Below, one piece after another: positions 50,192 to 58,845 of a stretch of DNA of 64,000 bases. The stretch comes from Actinocatenispora sp963805605. GTDB taxonomy: Bacteria > Actinomycetota > Actinomycetes > Mycobacteriales > Micromonosporaceae. Below the pieces are notes generated by a model. The model was not told the DNA's origin, ran no database searches, and saw only the letters and a list, made by a program, of their open reading frames with translations. How positions within the stretch are numbered: position 1 is the stretch's first letter; each line of letters opens with the position of its first letter. The stretch lies in assembly GCA_963805605.1 (NCBI GenBank), contig CAWDUX010000002.1, positions 1,922,001 to 1,986,000 of the forward strand, given 5' to 3'. Both the position numbers and the translations under genes were made by a program.

Positions 50192-50896
50192 ATGACCACG
50201 GTGACGGAACACCAGCGGATCCTGACCTACGACGACCTGCCGGCGCTGCTGACCCGGATGACCGGCGACGAGAAACACGGCCCCAGCGCCACCTCCACCC
50301 TGGACGTGCTGTGGGTGCTGTATGACCAGGTCCTGCGGGCGAGCCCCGGCACTCTGGACAGCGCCGCCCGCGACCGTTTCCTGCTGTCCAAGGGACACGG
50401 CCCGATGGCCTACTACGCGGTGCTCGCCGCGAAGGGCTACTTCCCCGTCGACTGGCTGGACACGTTCGGCGCGATCAACTCGCCGCTCGGCTACCACCCC
50501 GACCGGGTACTGGTCCCAGGGGTGGAGATCTCCAGCGGCTCCCTCGGCCACGGCCTGCCGCTCGGGGTCGGGATGGCGCTCGGCCTGCGCGCCCAGGGCC
50601 TCACCGACACCCGCAGCTACGTACTGCTCGGCGACGCCGAACTCGACGAGGGCAGCAACCACGAGGCCATCGCGTACGCCGGCGCCACCGGACTGTCCAG
50701 CCTGACCGCGATCGTGATGGACAACCAGTCCGCCACCCATGGCTGGCCCGGCGGGATCGGCGCACGGTTCAGCGCGAACGGCTGGTCCACCGCCACAGTG
50801 GACGGACGGAACCACCGGGCGCTGCGCTCCGCACTGACCACCCCGCTGCCCGGCCGACCGCACGTGGTCGTCGCCGTCGTCGAACCCAAGTCCTGA
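50192..50896 (+). CDS. Transketolase, N-terminal (TPP-binding) subunit
   Basis: A 234-aa subunit with the thiamine-diphosphate-binding half of transketolase: FLLSKGHGPMAYYAVLAAKG, GVEISSGSLGHGLPLGVGMA, then the TPP motif LLGDAELDEGSNHEAIAYAG ending MDNQ. Split transketolases need a partner, supplied by the next gene 26 bp downstream. The pathway is pentose-phosphate interconversion or a specialised ketol transfer. Leaderless start at 50192, behind the SoxR operator. The N-terminal leader before DYDDLP is short. Confidence 0.88.
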   Translation: MTTVTEHQRILTYDDLPALLTRMTGDEKHGPSATSTLDVLWVLYDQVLRASPGTLDSAARDRFLLSKGHGPMAYYAVLAAKGYFPVDWLDTFGAINSPLGYHPDRVLVPGVEISSGSLGHGLPLGVGMALGLRAQGLTDTRSYVLLGDAELDEGSNHEAIAYAGATGLSSLTAIVMDNQSATHGWPGGIGARFSANGWSTATVDGRNHRALRSALTTPLPGRPHVVVAVVEPKS

Positions 50897-50922
50897 GTCA
50901 CGAGCCAGCGAAGGGAACCATC

Positions 50923-51819
50923 ATGACCGCCACCATGCGGGACCGGTTCGTACAGACCACCAGCGACCTGCTCGACGAGGACCCCCGCACCGCCCTCGTA
51001 CTGGCCGACATCTCGGCCGCCGAGTTCACCGGGCCCGCTGCCCGACACCCCGACCGGGTACTCAACGTCGGCATCCGCGAATCCCTGATGGTCAGCATCG
51101 CCGGCGGGCTGGCCCTCACGGGGCTTCGACCGATCGCCCACTCGTACGCGCCGTTCCTGGTGGAACGCTCCTTCGAACAGGTGAAACTCGACCTCGCGCA
51201 CCAGGGCGCGACCGGCGTACTGGTCAGCATCGGCGGCTCGTACGACTGGCCGGAGGGTGGCCGTACCCACCAGGCACCCGGTGACGTGGCGCTGCTGGAC
51301 TCGCTGCCCGACTGGACCGTACGGGTCCCCGGCCATCCCGACGAGGTGCCCGACCTGCTGCGCGATGCGGTCGGCGGGGACGGCTCGGACTACCTGCGGC
51401 TGTCGGTGCGGCAGAACAGCCGGCCGCAGCCGGACGCCCGGCGGGGCGAGCTGGTCAGTGTGCGTACCGGCCGGCGGGCGCTGGTGGTGGCGGTGGGCCC
51501 GACCCTCGACGCGGTACTGGCCGGCACCGAGGGACTCGACGTGGCGGTCGTGTACACCAGTACGGTGCGCCCGTTCGACGCGGCCGGGCTGCGGCGACTC
51601 GCCATGGCCGACACGGTGGTGATCGTGGAACCGTACCTGGCCGGTACGTCCAGCCGGGTGCTGGCCGAGGCGCTGGCCGACCGTCCACACCGGACACTGG
51701 CGCTCGGGGTGGGGCGCCACGAGCAGCGGCGGTACGGCACCGCCGAGGACCACGACGTGTTGCACGGCCTGGGCCCGGCGGGGATCCGGCGTTCCCTCAC
51801 CGACTTCCTCGCCACCTGA
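50923..51819 (+). CDS. Transketolase, C-terminal (pyrimidine-binding) subunit
   Basis: A 298-aa partner subunit: FVQTTSDLLDEDPRTALVLAD, RVLNVGIRESLMVSIAGGLA (with the activating Glu in GIRES), RPIAHSYAPFLVERSFEQVK, and the C-terminal regulatory fold VVYTSTVRPFDAAGLRRLA. Together with the upstream gene it makes a complete enzyme. It begins 26 bp after the first subunit with AAGGGAA about 7 nt ahead of the ATG at 50923. It is terminated by the hairpin at 51836. Confidence 0.88.
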   Translation: MTATMRDRFVQTTSDLLDEDPRTALVLADISAAEFTGPAARHPDRVLNVGIRESLMVSIAGGLALTGLRPIAHSYAPFLVERSFEQVKLDLAHQGATGVLVSIGGSYDWPEGGRTHQAPGDVALLDSLPDWTVRVPGHPDEVPDLLRDAVGGDGSDYLRLSVRQNSRPQPDARRGELVSVRTGRRALVVAVGPTLDAVLAGTEGLDVAVVYTSTVRPFDAAGLRRLAMADTVVIVEPYLAGTSSRVLAEALADRPHRTLALGVGRHEQRRYGTAEDHDVLHGLGPAGIRRSLTDFLAT

Positions 51820-51835
51820 CGGTGGCGGGTCGACG

Positions 51836-51866
51836 CGGCGTAGCGGGCGCGAGGTCCGCTACGCCG
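51836..51866. terminator. Bidirectional hairpin terminator
   Basis: CGGCGTAGCGG (51836-51846) pairs with CCGCTACGCCG (51856-51866). It lies between the converging transketolase and secreted hydrolase genes. Confidence 0.75.
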
Positions 51867-51892
51867 CCGGCAGCTCAGACCACCTGCTGTGA

Positions 51893-52429
51893 TCAGCCGT
51901 CGATGATCTTCTTGTAACGGTAGGCGCCATAGCTGCCGTACGAGCTGAGCGCGGCCTTCCGGTGGTTCATGTCCTGCGTCGGGTTCGCCTCCTCGAACAG
52001 CCAGATCTCGGTGTGCGCGGAGTTGGCCCAGGAACCGAAGAGCACGACGTGGTGGTGCGGCCAGGCGAGGATGTCACCCCGCTTCAGGTTCTTCTTGGCG
52101 ATCTTGTTCGCGTAGTTCTCGATGGTCCAGGTGGTCGGGGCACTCAGCCCGGTGGGTGAGATGTGCCAGGCCATCGAGACGAAGCCGGAGCAGTCCCGCC
52201 GGTACGTGTGGTTACCGTCCGGGTCGGAGGCGGTGCCGGACTGGCTGTACTGGATGTTGCGGTTGAACCAGTTCTGCGCACGGTCACGGACCACGCTGCG
52301 CCGGATCTTGCCGCTGATGCTCGCATTGGCCGGCGCGCTGAACACCGGCGCCGTCACCACCGCCACGGCGGCCGCTAGGGCCACCGTGATCAGCCGCATC
52401 GGCCGGTTGACAGGGATCGACGAGGACAC
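51893..52429 (-). CDS. Secreted NlpC/P60-like amidase-domain protein
   Basis: A 178-aa exported protein: signal peptide (MRLITVALAAAVAVVTAPVF after a short N-terminal extension, cut near ANASIS), then an amidase/CHAP-like cysteine hydrolase domain with the Cys in TYRRDCSGFVSMAWH and the His in WPHHHVVLFGSW. Probably acts on peptidoglycan stem peptides or as a putative amidase (DUF-type) outside the cell. GTG 52429 has GGAG 7 nt upstream. It converges with the transketolase genes. Confidence 0.75.
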   Translation of the reverse strand: MSSSIPVNRPMRLITVALAAAVAVVTAPVFSAPANASISGKIRRSVVRDRAQNWFNRNIQYSQSGTASDPDGNHTYRRDCSGFVSMAWHISPTGLSAPTTWTIENYANKIAKKNLKRGDILAWPHHHVVLFGSWANSAHTEIWLFEEANPTQDMNHRKAALSSYGSYGAYRYKKIIDG

Positions 52430-52548
52430 AGTTCACTCCACTCTTCGTGGTCGTTCTGTTCTTCTCGGACACCTGACAAGTTAGGGGGCAACGGCTATCG
52501 GGCGGCTATCGCGCCGATGCCCCGGCCCGCGCACGGGCGGAACGGCGT

Positions 52549-53172
52549 CTAGTCGATGAAGTCCCGTAGCCAGCGGCCCAGCTTGCTGGCAGAGCCGAGC
52601 GGCGCGCTGCGTACCTTCAGCTCGCCGAAGGCCACCCGGCAGTGCACCCGTACCAGCGGGGTGCCCTGGCGCCGGGGTACTGCGGCGAGGCTCAGCTGGC
52701 GGTTGCCGAACATGGCGCGACCGTGCAGTTCGACCTCGACACCTTCCGGCACGGTGATCTTGGCTTCACCGAACCACACCCGTACCTCGATGTCGACGAC
52801 GCCGTCGCGTACCGCGTCCGCCCCGATGGTGGCTTCCCGCAGGTCGAGCTTGGTGGACCCGAAGATGGCCCGTACCGACAGGTGCCGGGGCAGCCGCCAC
52901 TGGCCGGTCTGCTTGTGCTCGCCGAAGATCGCGGAGATCTCGCTGACGGGCTGGCTGGTGCCGACCGGCGGAGGTGCGGCAAGACCGTGGGTGACCTCGG
53001 CGAGTTCCTGGTTGGTGTCCGCGGACCAGGCGGCGCCCGCCCGGACGCTGAATTCCTCCAGGGTCAGTCGACCCTCTCCACAGGCGCGCTGCAGGAGTTC
53101 GACGGCCCGTTCACGGGCCTCGTCGGTGACGGCGGGTGCGGGCATGCGGCGAAGGGTGGGTTCCGGCTCCAT
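52549..53172 (-). CDS. DUF1707 SHOCT-like protein with LiaF-like C-terminal domain
   Basis: A 207-aa protein: DUF1707 N-terminus (ARERAVELLQRACGEGRLTL, EEFSVRAGAAWSADTNQELA) and a beta-rich C-terminal cell-wall-active-antibiotics-response/LiaF-like domain (SEISAIFGEHKQTGQWRLP, VRAIFGSTKLDLREATI, VWFGEAKITVPEGVEVE). Such proteins are thought to report envelope stress. ATG 53172 is leaderless behind TAGGAT (53180-53185, minus strand) with 7 nt spacing. Its upstream region contains the third 58-bp palindromic element. Confidence 0.85.
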   Translation of the reverse strand: MEPEPTLRRMPAPAVTDEARERAVELLQRACGEGRLTLEEFSVRAGAAWSADTNQELAEVTHGLAAPPPVGTSQPVSEISAIFGEHKQTGQWRLPRHLSVRAIFGSTKLDLREATIGADAVRDGVVDIEVRVWFGEAKITVPEGVEVELHGRAMFGNRQLSLAAVPRRQGTPLVRVHCRVAFGELKVRSAPLGSASKLGRWLRDFID

Positions 53173-53179
53173 GCCCGAC

Positions 53180-53185
53180 ATCCTA
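53180..53185 (-). promoter_or_regulatory. -10 element of a leaderless promoter
   Basis: TAGGAT on the minus strand, 7 nt upstream of the ATG at 53172. Confidence 0.5.
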
Positions 53186-53259
53186 CCCGCCCCTGACATC
53201 ACCGGAACAGAGGTTGACGTCAATCTGACGCCATCTCGCTCGCCATTTCGCCGTGTGGA

Positions 53260-53317
53260 CATTTTCCCCGAATAGAGGTTTACGCCCTTTTCGGCCAGGA
53301 GACATTCGGGGAAAATG
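53260..53317 (+). repeat. 58-bp palindromic element, copy C
   Basis: CATTTTCCCCGAA ... TTCGGGGAAAATG with exactly the same 58-bp length as copies A and B about 29 kb away, and the same GTTTA / GACA interior landmarks. It sits between the DUF1707 promoter and the end of the beta-lactamase-like gene. Confidence 0.85.
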
Positions 53318-53334
53318 CAGACCCGCAAAGGCGG

Positions 53335-54306
53335 TCAGTCGTCCGGTGTCGGGACCGTGATGTCGGCCGGTACGGCAGCGCCGAACAGCTCGGCGACCAC
53401 ATCGGAGACGGTGTGCGCCCCGTACGAGATGCTGCCGCCGGGCGCGACCTGGAACATGATGCCCACCGTGAACCGCTCGTCCGGGCCGGCGAAACCGACC
53501 GAGTCGAGTACCCAGTGCTTGCCGTACGCGTCCTTCTCGTACGACCAGCCGTCCTTGTTGCCGGGCTGCTCGTCATGGCCGGCGGCCCAGACACCCCACT
53601 GCTGGTTGCTGGCCACGCCGCGCATCGCCTTCACCAGATACTCGCGGTCCTGCGGATCGGTCCTGGTCAGTACGTAGTTCATCAGGTGCGACAGGTCCTC
53701 GCTGGTGCACTTGACGAAACCCCAGTACGGACCGTTGGTGAAGCCGGGGATGAACGTCAGGTCGGTCATCCCGAACCGCTGCCGGAACCGGTCGAGCTGA
53801 TCGGCACCGCCGAAGCGTTCCCACAGCCGGTTCGAGGCGTCGTTGTCGGAGAAGTTGAGCATGGTCGCCATGTCGTGGTGGTCGGCATCGTTCAACCGGT
53901 CCGCGCCGGAACGTTGCCGTTCCAGGATGTCGGTCGCCATGGCCAGCTTGATGGTGGAAGCGGTCCAGCCCGGATGGTCGGTCGGCCCGTACCGCCAGGT
54001 CTTCCCGGTATGCCGGTCGGTGAACACCACGCTCAGGTAGCCGTTCTGCGCGGCCTGCCGGTCGATGTAGCGCTTTGCGGCGCCGAAGTTGCGGCTCTGC
54101 GTGCAGCTCCACCCGCCGGCGCACGTCGAGGGGCTCGGCGCGGCGGCCCGGGCGCTGGCCCCGGAGGTGGTGCGGGTGAGGGATTCGGAGTGCCGGTCCG
54201 CGGTACCGGTGGTGCCTGAACCACAGCCGGTGAACAGCGTGCAGACCAGGGCGGCGGTACCGATGAGGGTCGGCACCATGCGGAAAGAAGACCGTTGGCT
54301 CTTCAT
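53335..54306 (-). CDS. Serine beta-lactamase-like lipoprotein
   Basis: A 323-aa exported lipoprotein: signal with lipobox LFTG-C28. After a Ser/Thr-rich linker comes a class A beta-lactamase/PBP-like domain with SxxK (S117-T-I-K120), SDN (153-155), and a C-terminal strand region without a clear KTG triad (SYEKDAYGKHWVLDSVGFAG). It could be a penicillin-recognising hydrolase, a wall-associated esterase or a sensor; resistance is not implied. ATG 54306 (MKSQRSSFRM) gives the expected basic n-region. Confidence 0.78.
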   Translation of the reverse strand: MKSQRSSFRMVPTLIGTAALVCTLFTGCGSGTTGTADRHSESLTRTTSGASARAAAPSPSTCAGGWSCTQSRNFGAAKRYIDRQAAQNGYLSVVFTDRHTGKTWRYGPTDHPGWTASTIKLAMATDILERQRSGADRLNDADHHDMATMLNFSDNDASNRLWERFGGADQLDRFRQRFGMTDLTFIPGFTNGPYWGFVKCTSEDLSHLMNYVLTRTDPQDREYLVKAMRGVASNQQWGVWAAGHDEQPGNKDGWSYEKDAYGKHWVLDSVGFAGPDERFTVGIMFQVAPGGSISYGAHTVSDVVAELFGAAVPADITVPTPDD

Positions 54307-54442
54307 GACGGACGGACCGTACCGCATCGGGCCAGCTGGGCGGAGCGCCCGCTCGGCGGCACTTCACATCTTGCTGTCAGCAGGCACAATGCCCATGAGG
54401 CGGCCGGCGACAGGCACCGGCACCGAGGCAGAAGGCGGAGAC

Positions 54443-56413
54443 GTGACAAACTCCCCGGCGTCACACCCCGAGCCCGGCCCGGCGGGTGTCCCTCCGCAGC
54501 AGCGCGTGACACCGGCCGCTCGCCCGTTGCCCCGGACCGTCGGTCTGCTCCTGCTGCTGCCGATGCTGGCCGGCACGGTGTACTGGCTGGTGATCCCGAG
54601 CATCCGGACGGTGGTCGGCAGCCTGAGCGGGCACGCGCCGACGATCCCCGGCAGCGGTCGGTTCTCTCCAGGTCATCAGCCGGACTCCTTCACCGGCACC
54701 GGCGACGCGCTGATCCGTTCACTGCTACTGGCCGCCGCACCGGTCCTGGTCATGGCGATCGTGGTGCCGCTGCTGGCCTGGGCCGGCAGCGCCGGCGGCA
54801 GCGGCCCGCGGGTGGCACTGCGGCTGCTGCTGACCGTGCCGGTGGCCGGCTTCGCGCCGGCCGTGGTGGCGGCGGCGATGGCGCACGGCGTGTCCGGCGG
54901 AATGCTGAAGATCCTCGCACCGCGGGACGACGGCGCGATGGTCGACATGGGTGTCCTCACCGGGCTGGCCGGACTCGGCCTGATCTGTGGTATCGGGGTC
55001 GCCGCGCTGCTGGCCGCGCTGCGCCGACGGACGCACGACAGGCCGGGCCGCACGGTGGGTGGTGCACTGACGATGTGGGGCGTGCTGATACTCGCCACCC
55101 TCGCGGTGGCCGTACAGTCCAGCACGCTGGTCAACACGCTGACCGGTGGTGGCCCGGGCAGCAGGACCATGACGTTGCCGGTGCTGCAGTACCGGGACAG
55201 CTTCCAGTACCTGTCGACCGGTGGCGGGGCCGCCGCCGGTACGGTCCTGCTCGCCGTGGTCGGCCTGCTGGGCCTGGCCGCCGGCCTGATCCTGATCATC
55301 TCCCGGGCCAGGTTCGAGCTGGACCCCGAACGCCGGTCCGCCGGTCTGCTGCCCGCCTCGGCCCGCCCGGTCGGTACGGTACTGGCCGTCGTGGCGCTAC
55401 TGGTCGTGGTCGGCATCGTCGTACTGGATCTGTTCGTCACGTTCGGTCTGTTCACCGACGGCCGGCCGACCGGCCCGGCACCGTCGATCCGGCCGGAGAT
55501 CTCCAACGACGCGCTGTACGGTCTGCTGCCGGCGGCACTGAGCGTCCTGGTCCAGGTACCGCTGGCCTATCTCGCCGGCCTCGGTGTCGGCGCGTTCCGG
55601 CCGCTCGGCAAGCGCAGCGAATGGCTGCTGCTGCCGTTCAGCCCCTGGCTGTTCGTCACGGTCGCGCCAATGATGACCATCGCGTGGCTGGACACCCGCG
55701 CCCACCACCATCTCGACTCGGTACCGGGCCTGGTGTCGCCGATCCTGGTCAGTGTCCCGGCGCTGTTCCTGTTCGCTCTGTTCGCAGCGGGTCAGGAGCG
55801 CCGCCGGCAGGATGCCCTGCGGGCCGGCGCCCCCGGCGGATTCGCTCGAACGATCCTACTGCCGAGTCTCCCGCTGTTCGCTCTGGTCACGGTGGTCGAC
55901 TTTCTGGTCCAGGCGCACGATCTGTTCTGGCCGCTGCTGGTGAACATGTCCCATCACACTGCGGCACTGCGGCTGATGATGTACTCGGCCCGTAGCTTCG
56001 GCGCTGGTGGGGTCGGGCCGATCCTGCTGGTCCAGGCCATGCCGTTCGCGCTGGTGGCGCTGGTGCTGCTGGCCCTGCTGCAGGTCCTCTTCCTGGACCG
56101 GTTGGCGTTCCGGACCGGTACGGACCCGGTACGGCCGGCCGGCGCACCGCCGTGGCAGTCCGGTGGCGCGCCCGGGCAGCCGGACCCGACGCCGTGGCTG
56201 GCCGACGGGCTCCGGTTCGGCCCTGGCCCGAACGCCGCCGGCGGCGACGCGTCGACCGGGGAGGACCTCCGACCGAGCATCGGCGGTCTGCCGCCGAGCC
56301 GATCGACCGCCGGCAGCCCCACGCCGGGCAGCCCGACCTCGGGCGGTCAGGCTACGGGCGCGCCGGGCCCGGGAGAGCCACCAGCGCCCAGCGAGCCGTC
56401 GTACGGAAACTGA
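54443..56413 (+). CDS. Fused ABC transporter permease (MalF/MalG-type tandem)
   Basis: A 656-aa membrane protein with about twelve helices in two MalF/G-like halves: half 1 (LPRTVGLLLLLPMLAGTVYW to IILISRARFELD) and half 2 (VGTVLAVVALLVVVGIVVLD to LLALLQVLFLDRLAFRTG). The coupling-loop-like segments EAA are degenerate (AAAMAHGVSGGMLKI; QDALRAGAPGGFARTILLPS). The last about 110 residues are a Pro/Gly/Ser-rich tail. No ATPase or solute-binding gene is adjacent, so it must borrow one. GTG 54443 has GGAG upstream. The substrate is unknown; the sugar type is an inference. Confidence 0.78.
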   Translation: MTNSPASHPEPGPAGVPPQQRVTPAARPLPRTVGLLLLLPMLAGTVYWLVIPSIRTVVGSLSGHAPTIPGSGRFSPGHQPDSFTGTGDALIRSLLLAAAPVLVMAIVVPLLAWAGSAGGSGPRVALRLLLTVPVAGFAPAVVAAAMAHGVSGGMLKILAPRDDGAMVDMGVLTGLAGLGLICGIGVAALLAALRRRTHDRPGRTVGGALTMWGVLILATLAVAVQSSTLVNTLTGGGPGSRTMTLPVLQYRDSFQYLSTGGGAAAGTVLLAVVGLLGLAAGLILIISRARFELDPERRSAGLLPASARPVGTVLAVVALLVVVGIVVLDLFVTFGLFTDGRPTGPAPSIRPEISNDALYGLLPAALSVLVQVPLAYLAGLGVGAFRPLGKRSEWLLLPFSPWLFVTVAPMMTIAWLDTRAHHHLDSVPGLVSPILVSVPALFLFALFAAGQERRRQDALRAGAPGGFARTILLPSLPLFALVTVVDFLVQAHDLFWPLLVNMSHHTAALRLMMYSARSFGAGGVGPILLVQAMPFALVALVLLALLQVLFLDRLAFRTGTDPVRPAGAPPWQSGGAPGQPDPTPWLADGLRFGPGPNAAGGDASTGEDLRPSIGGLPPSRSTAGSPTPGSPTSGGQATGAPGPGEPPAPSEPSYGN

Positions 56414-56416
56414 AGG

Positions 56417-57214
56417 TCACAGACTGGCGAGCGCCGACAGTACCTGCGCCCATGCTGGGGCCAGCGGATCTACCAGGGCGAAATGGTCCGCGCCGTCCAC
56501 CTCGATCAGCGCCACCCCGTCGTGGTGCGCGGCGTACTCGCGGGACAGCACCACCGGCACCCGGCCGTCGCCCGGGCCGTGCAGCAGCACGGTAGGTACG
56601 TCCGGCGCGGGCAGCGTGGCCGGGTTGACCGCGGCGTACCGCCCAGGGAACTGACCGGGCCCGCCGCCCATCAACAGGCCGGCCGCGCCGAGGTCCAGGT
56701 GCCGCCGGTACGCCTCCGCGACGTCGCACACCGGCGCCAGGGCCAGTACGCCGCGCACCTCGGGCGGACTGTCCCGCCGGCCGGGCGCGCCGGGTGGCAG
56801 CAGATGGCGTACCGCCGCCCACAGCGCGAGATGACCGCCGGCGGAATGCCCGACGTAGTACGGCGGTTCGGTACCGATCTGGCCGGGTGCCGCGGTAGCG
56901 AGCAGCGCCGGCAGCGCGTCCATCGCGATCGCCACGTCGAGGAACGTGTCGGGCCAACCGCCGCCGTCACCGGTACGCCGGTACTCGACGGCGGCGACCG
57001 GGTAGCCGCGGCCGGCCAGATCGTGCGCCAGGGACGCCGAATAGCCACGACCGGTGTGTTGCCGCCAGTAACCTCCGTGTACGAAGATCACCAGCGGTCT
57101 GGGCTGCCCACGGGGCAGCCACGCGTCGGCGACCTGGTCGCGTCCCGGGCCGTACCGCACGGTCAGATCGGCGGATGGGGCCGCACGGACCAGTACGTCA
57201 CGTTGTTCAGCCAT
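56417..57214 (-). CDS. Alpha/beta hydrolase (esterase or kynurenine formamidase-like)
   Basis: A 265-aa hydrolase: oxyanion-hole motif VIFVHGGYWRQHTGRGYSAS, nucleophile elbow YYVGHSAGGHLALWA, Asp in LLHGPGDGRVPVVLSREYA and His in VDGADHFALVDPL. The HGGxW loop is characteristic of the kynurenine-formamidase and BD-FAE esterase groups. It lacks a signal peptide. It converges with the ABC permease (3-bp gap) and diverges from the crotonase gene at 57291. Confidence 0.87.
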   Translation of the reverse strand: MAEQRDVLVRAAPSADLTVRYGPGRDQVADAWLPRGQPRPLVIFVHGGYWRQHTGRGYSASLAHDLAGRGYPVAAVEYRRTGDGGGWPDTFLDVAIAMDALPALLATAAPGQIGTEPPYYVGHSAGGHLALWAAVRHLLPPGAPGRRDSPPEVRGVLALAPVCDVAEAYRRHLDLGAAGLLMGGGPGQFPGRYAAVNPATLPAPDVPTVLLHGPGDGRVPVVLSREYAAHHDGVALIEVDGADHFALVDPLAPAWAQVLSALASL

Positions 57215-57290
57215 GCGGTCCCCAGTCCTCGCAAGCTATGGTCATCTCATGACGATCGTCCGGTGAGCGACATACTAGGCGGGAGGCGTC

Positions 57291-58094
57291 GTGCGTCGTA
57301 CAGAGTTCACGGACACCAGCTACCAGGTCGAGTCCGGCGGCGTCGCGGTCATCACCATCGACCGCCCGGACCGGATGAACGCCTTCCGCGGCCGCACCGT
57401 GGATGAACTCATCAGTGCGTTCAAATTCGCCTGGGCCGACCCCGAGGTGGCCGCAGTGGTCCTGACCGGCGCGGGTGAGCGAGCCTTCTGCGCCGGCGGT
57501 GATGTCAAGGAACGGGCCGAGACCGGCAGCTACGGCGAGACCGAGTGGGGCACGTTCGAGATCGAACGGCTGCACCGGGTCATCCGCGATCTCCCCAAAC
57601 CGGTGATCGCCGCCGTCAACGGGGTCGCGATCGGCGGGGGTCACGTCCTGCACGTGCTGTGCGACCTGTCGATCGCCTCACCGCACGCCCGGTTCGGGCA
57701 GGCCGGCCCGCGGGTCGGCAGCTTCGACGCCGGTTTCGGTTCGGCGTACCTGGCCCGGGTGATCGGCGAGAAGCGGGCCCGGCAGATGTGGTTCCTGCTG
57801 GACCAGATCGACGCGGCCACCGCCGAACGCTGGGGCCTGGTCAACGCCGTGGTGCCGGCGGACGAGCTGCTGGACACCGCGCTGGAGTGGGGACGGCGGA
57901 TCGCCTCCTACTCGCCGACCGCGATCCGTTTCCTGAAACACTCCTTCAACGCCGACTCCGACCACATGGCCGGCATGTCCAATCTGGCCTATGCGGCGCT
58001 GGATTCGTACGCGCACAGCGATGAGGGTATGGAAGGGGCACAGGCGTTCGCCGAGAAACGTCCGCCCGACTTCACCCGTTTCCGCCGGACCTGA
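57291..58094 (+). CDS. MenB/BadI-like crotonase (enoyl-CoA hydratase family)
   Basis: A 267-aa CoA-ester enzyme. Oxyanion-hole segments are AGERAFCAGGDVKERAE and GVAIGGGHVLHVLCDLSIA; GPRVGSFDAGFGSAYLARV then EKRARQMWFLLDQI and the end EGAQAFAEKRPPDF are the pattern of MenB (naphthoyl-CoA synthase) and BadI-type ring-opening hydrolases rather than simple enoyl-CoA hydratases. No other men genes are nearby. GTG 57291 has GGGAGG about 7 nt upstream. The exact substrate cannot be set from sequence. Confidence 0.85.
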   Translation: MRRTEFTDTSYQVESGGVAVITIDRPDRMNAFRGRTVDELISAFKFAWADPEVAAVVLTGAGERAFCAGGDVKERAETGSYGETEWGTFEIERLHRVIRDLPKPVIAAVNGVAIGGGHVLHVLCDLSIASPHARFGQAGPRVGSFDAGFGSAYLARVIGEKRARQMWFLLDQIDAATAERWGLVNAVVPADELLDTALEWGRRIASYSPTAIRFLKHSFNADSDHMAGMSNLAYAALDSYAHSDEGMEGAQAFAEKRPPDFTRFRRT

Positions 58095-58153
58095 CCGATC
58101 AACGCCCCGGACGTGGACTTCGCGACCGGCACAGAGTGCGTCAGGATGGAGGT

Positions 58154-58783
58154 ATGACGGAGACACCGCAGGAGCAGACCCGGCCAGCCGAGCGCGCCGC
58201 CGAGGACGGGAACTCAGCACCGGCCGAGACCCGTACGGTCGTGGTGGTCGGCCCGGACGGTCGGCCGGTCGGCACGGTCGACGTCGATGCTGCCAACGCC
58301 GATGAGGAAGCCGCGAAGGACCCCGCCAGCCAGATTGAGCAGCCCGCCAAGGTGATGCGGATCGGCAGCATGATCAAGCAGCTGCTAGAAGAGGTACGCG
58401 CCGCGCCGCTCGACGAGGCCGGTCGCAGCCGGCTCCGCGAGATCCACACCCGCTCCATCGTCGAACTGGAGGAGGGCCTGGCCCCCGAACTGCGTGAGGA
58501 ACTCGACCGGCTCTCCCTGCCGTTCAACGAGGAGACCGTACCGAGCGAGCCCGAACTGCGTATCGCGCAGGCGCAGCTGGTCGGCTGGCTGGAGGGGCTG
58601 TTCCACGGCATCCAGGCCGCGTTGATGGCGCAGCAGATGGCGGCCCGGATGCAGTTGGAACAGATGCGCGGCGGCCAGCAGCGGCCCGCGCTCACCGCCG
58701 GGCCGGGCGGAATGATCCCGCCGGGTATGACGCCCGACGGACAGCATCCGGAGCCGCACTCCCGCACCGGGCAGTACCTGTAG
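58154..58783 (+). CDS. bpa: Bacterial proteasome activator Bpa
   Basis: A 209-aa protein of the Bpa/PafE family (former DUF2587). It assembles as a ring and opens the gate of the 20S proteasome independently of ATP. The core helices are KVMRIGSMIKQLLEEVRAAP, SRSRLREIHTRSIVELEEGL-like segments and EPELRIAQAQLVGWLEGLFH. The C-terminus ends GQYL, the motif that docks into the proteasome. The acidic N-terminus and the Met/Gln-rich stretch before the tail are typical. GGAGGT lies just ahead of the ATG at 58154. Presence implies a 20S proteasome elsewhere in the genome. Confidence 0.93.
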   Translation: MTETPQEQTRPAERAAEDGNSAPAETRTVVVVGPDGRPVGTVDVDAANADEEAAKDPASQIEQPAKVMRIGSMIKQLLEEVRAAPLDEAGRSRLREIHTRSIVELEEGLAPELREELDRLSLPFNEETVPSEPELRIAQAQLVGWLEGLFHGIQAALMAQQMAARMQLEQMRGGQQRPALTAGPGGMIPPGMTPDGQHPEPHSRTGQYL

Positions 58784-58806
58784 CCGGACCGCTCCGGCCA
58801 CCGAAC

Positions 58807-58845
58807 ATGCCAGCGGCCCCGGGACACCCCGGGGGCCGCTGGCAT
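58807..58845 (+). terminator. Strong terminator after bpa
   Basis: ATGCCAGCGGCCCC (58807-58820) pairs with GGGGCCGCTGGCAT (58832-58845), with inner GGG/CCC pairing. Confidence 0.8.
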
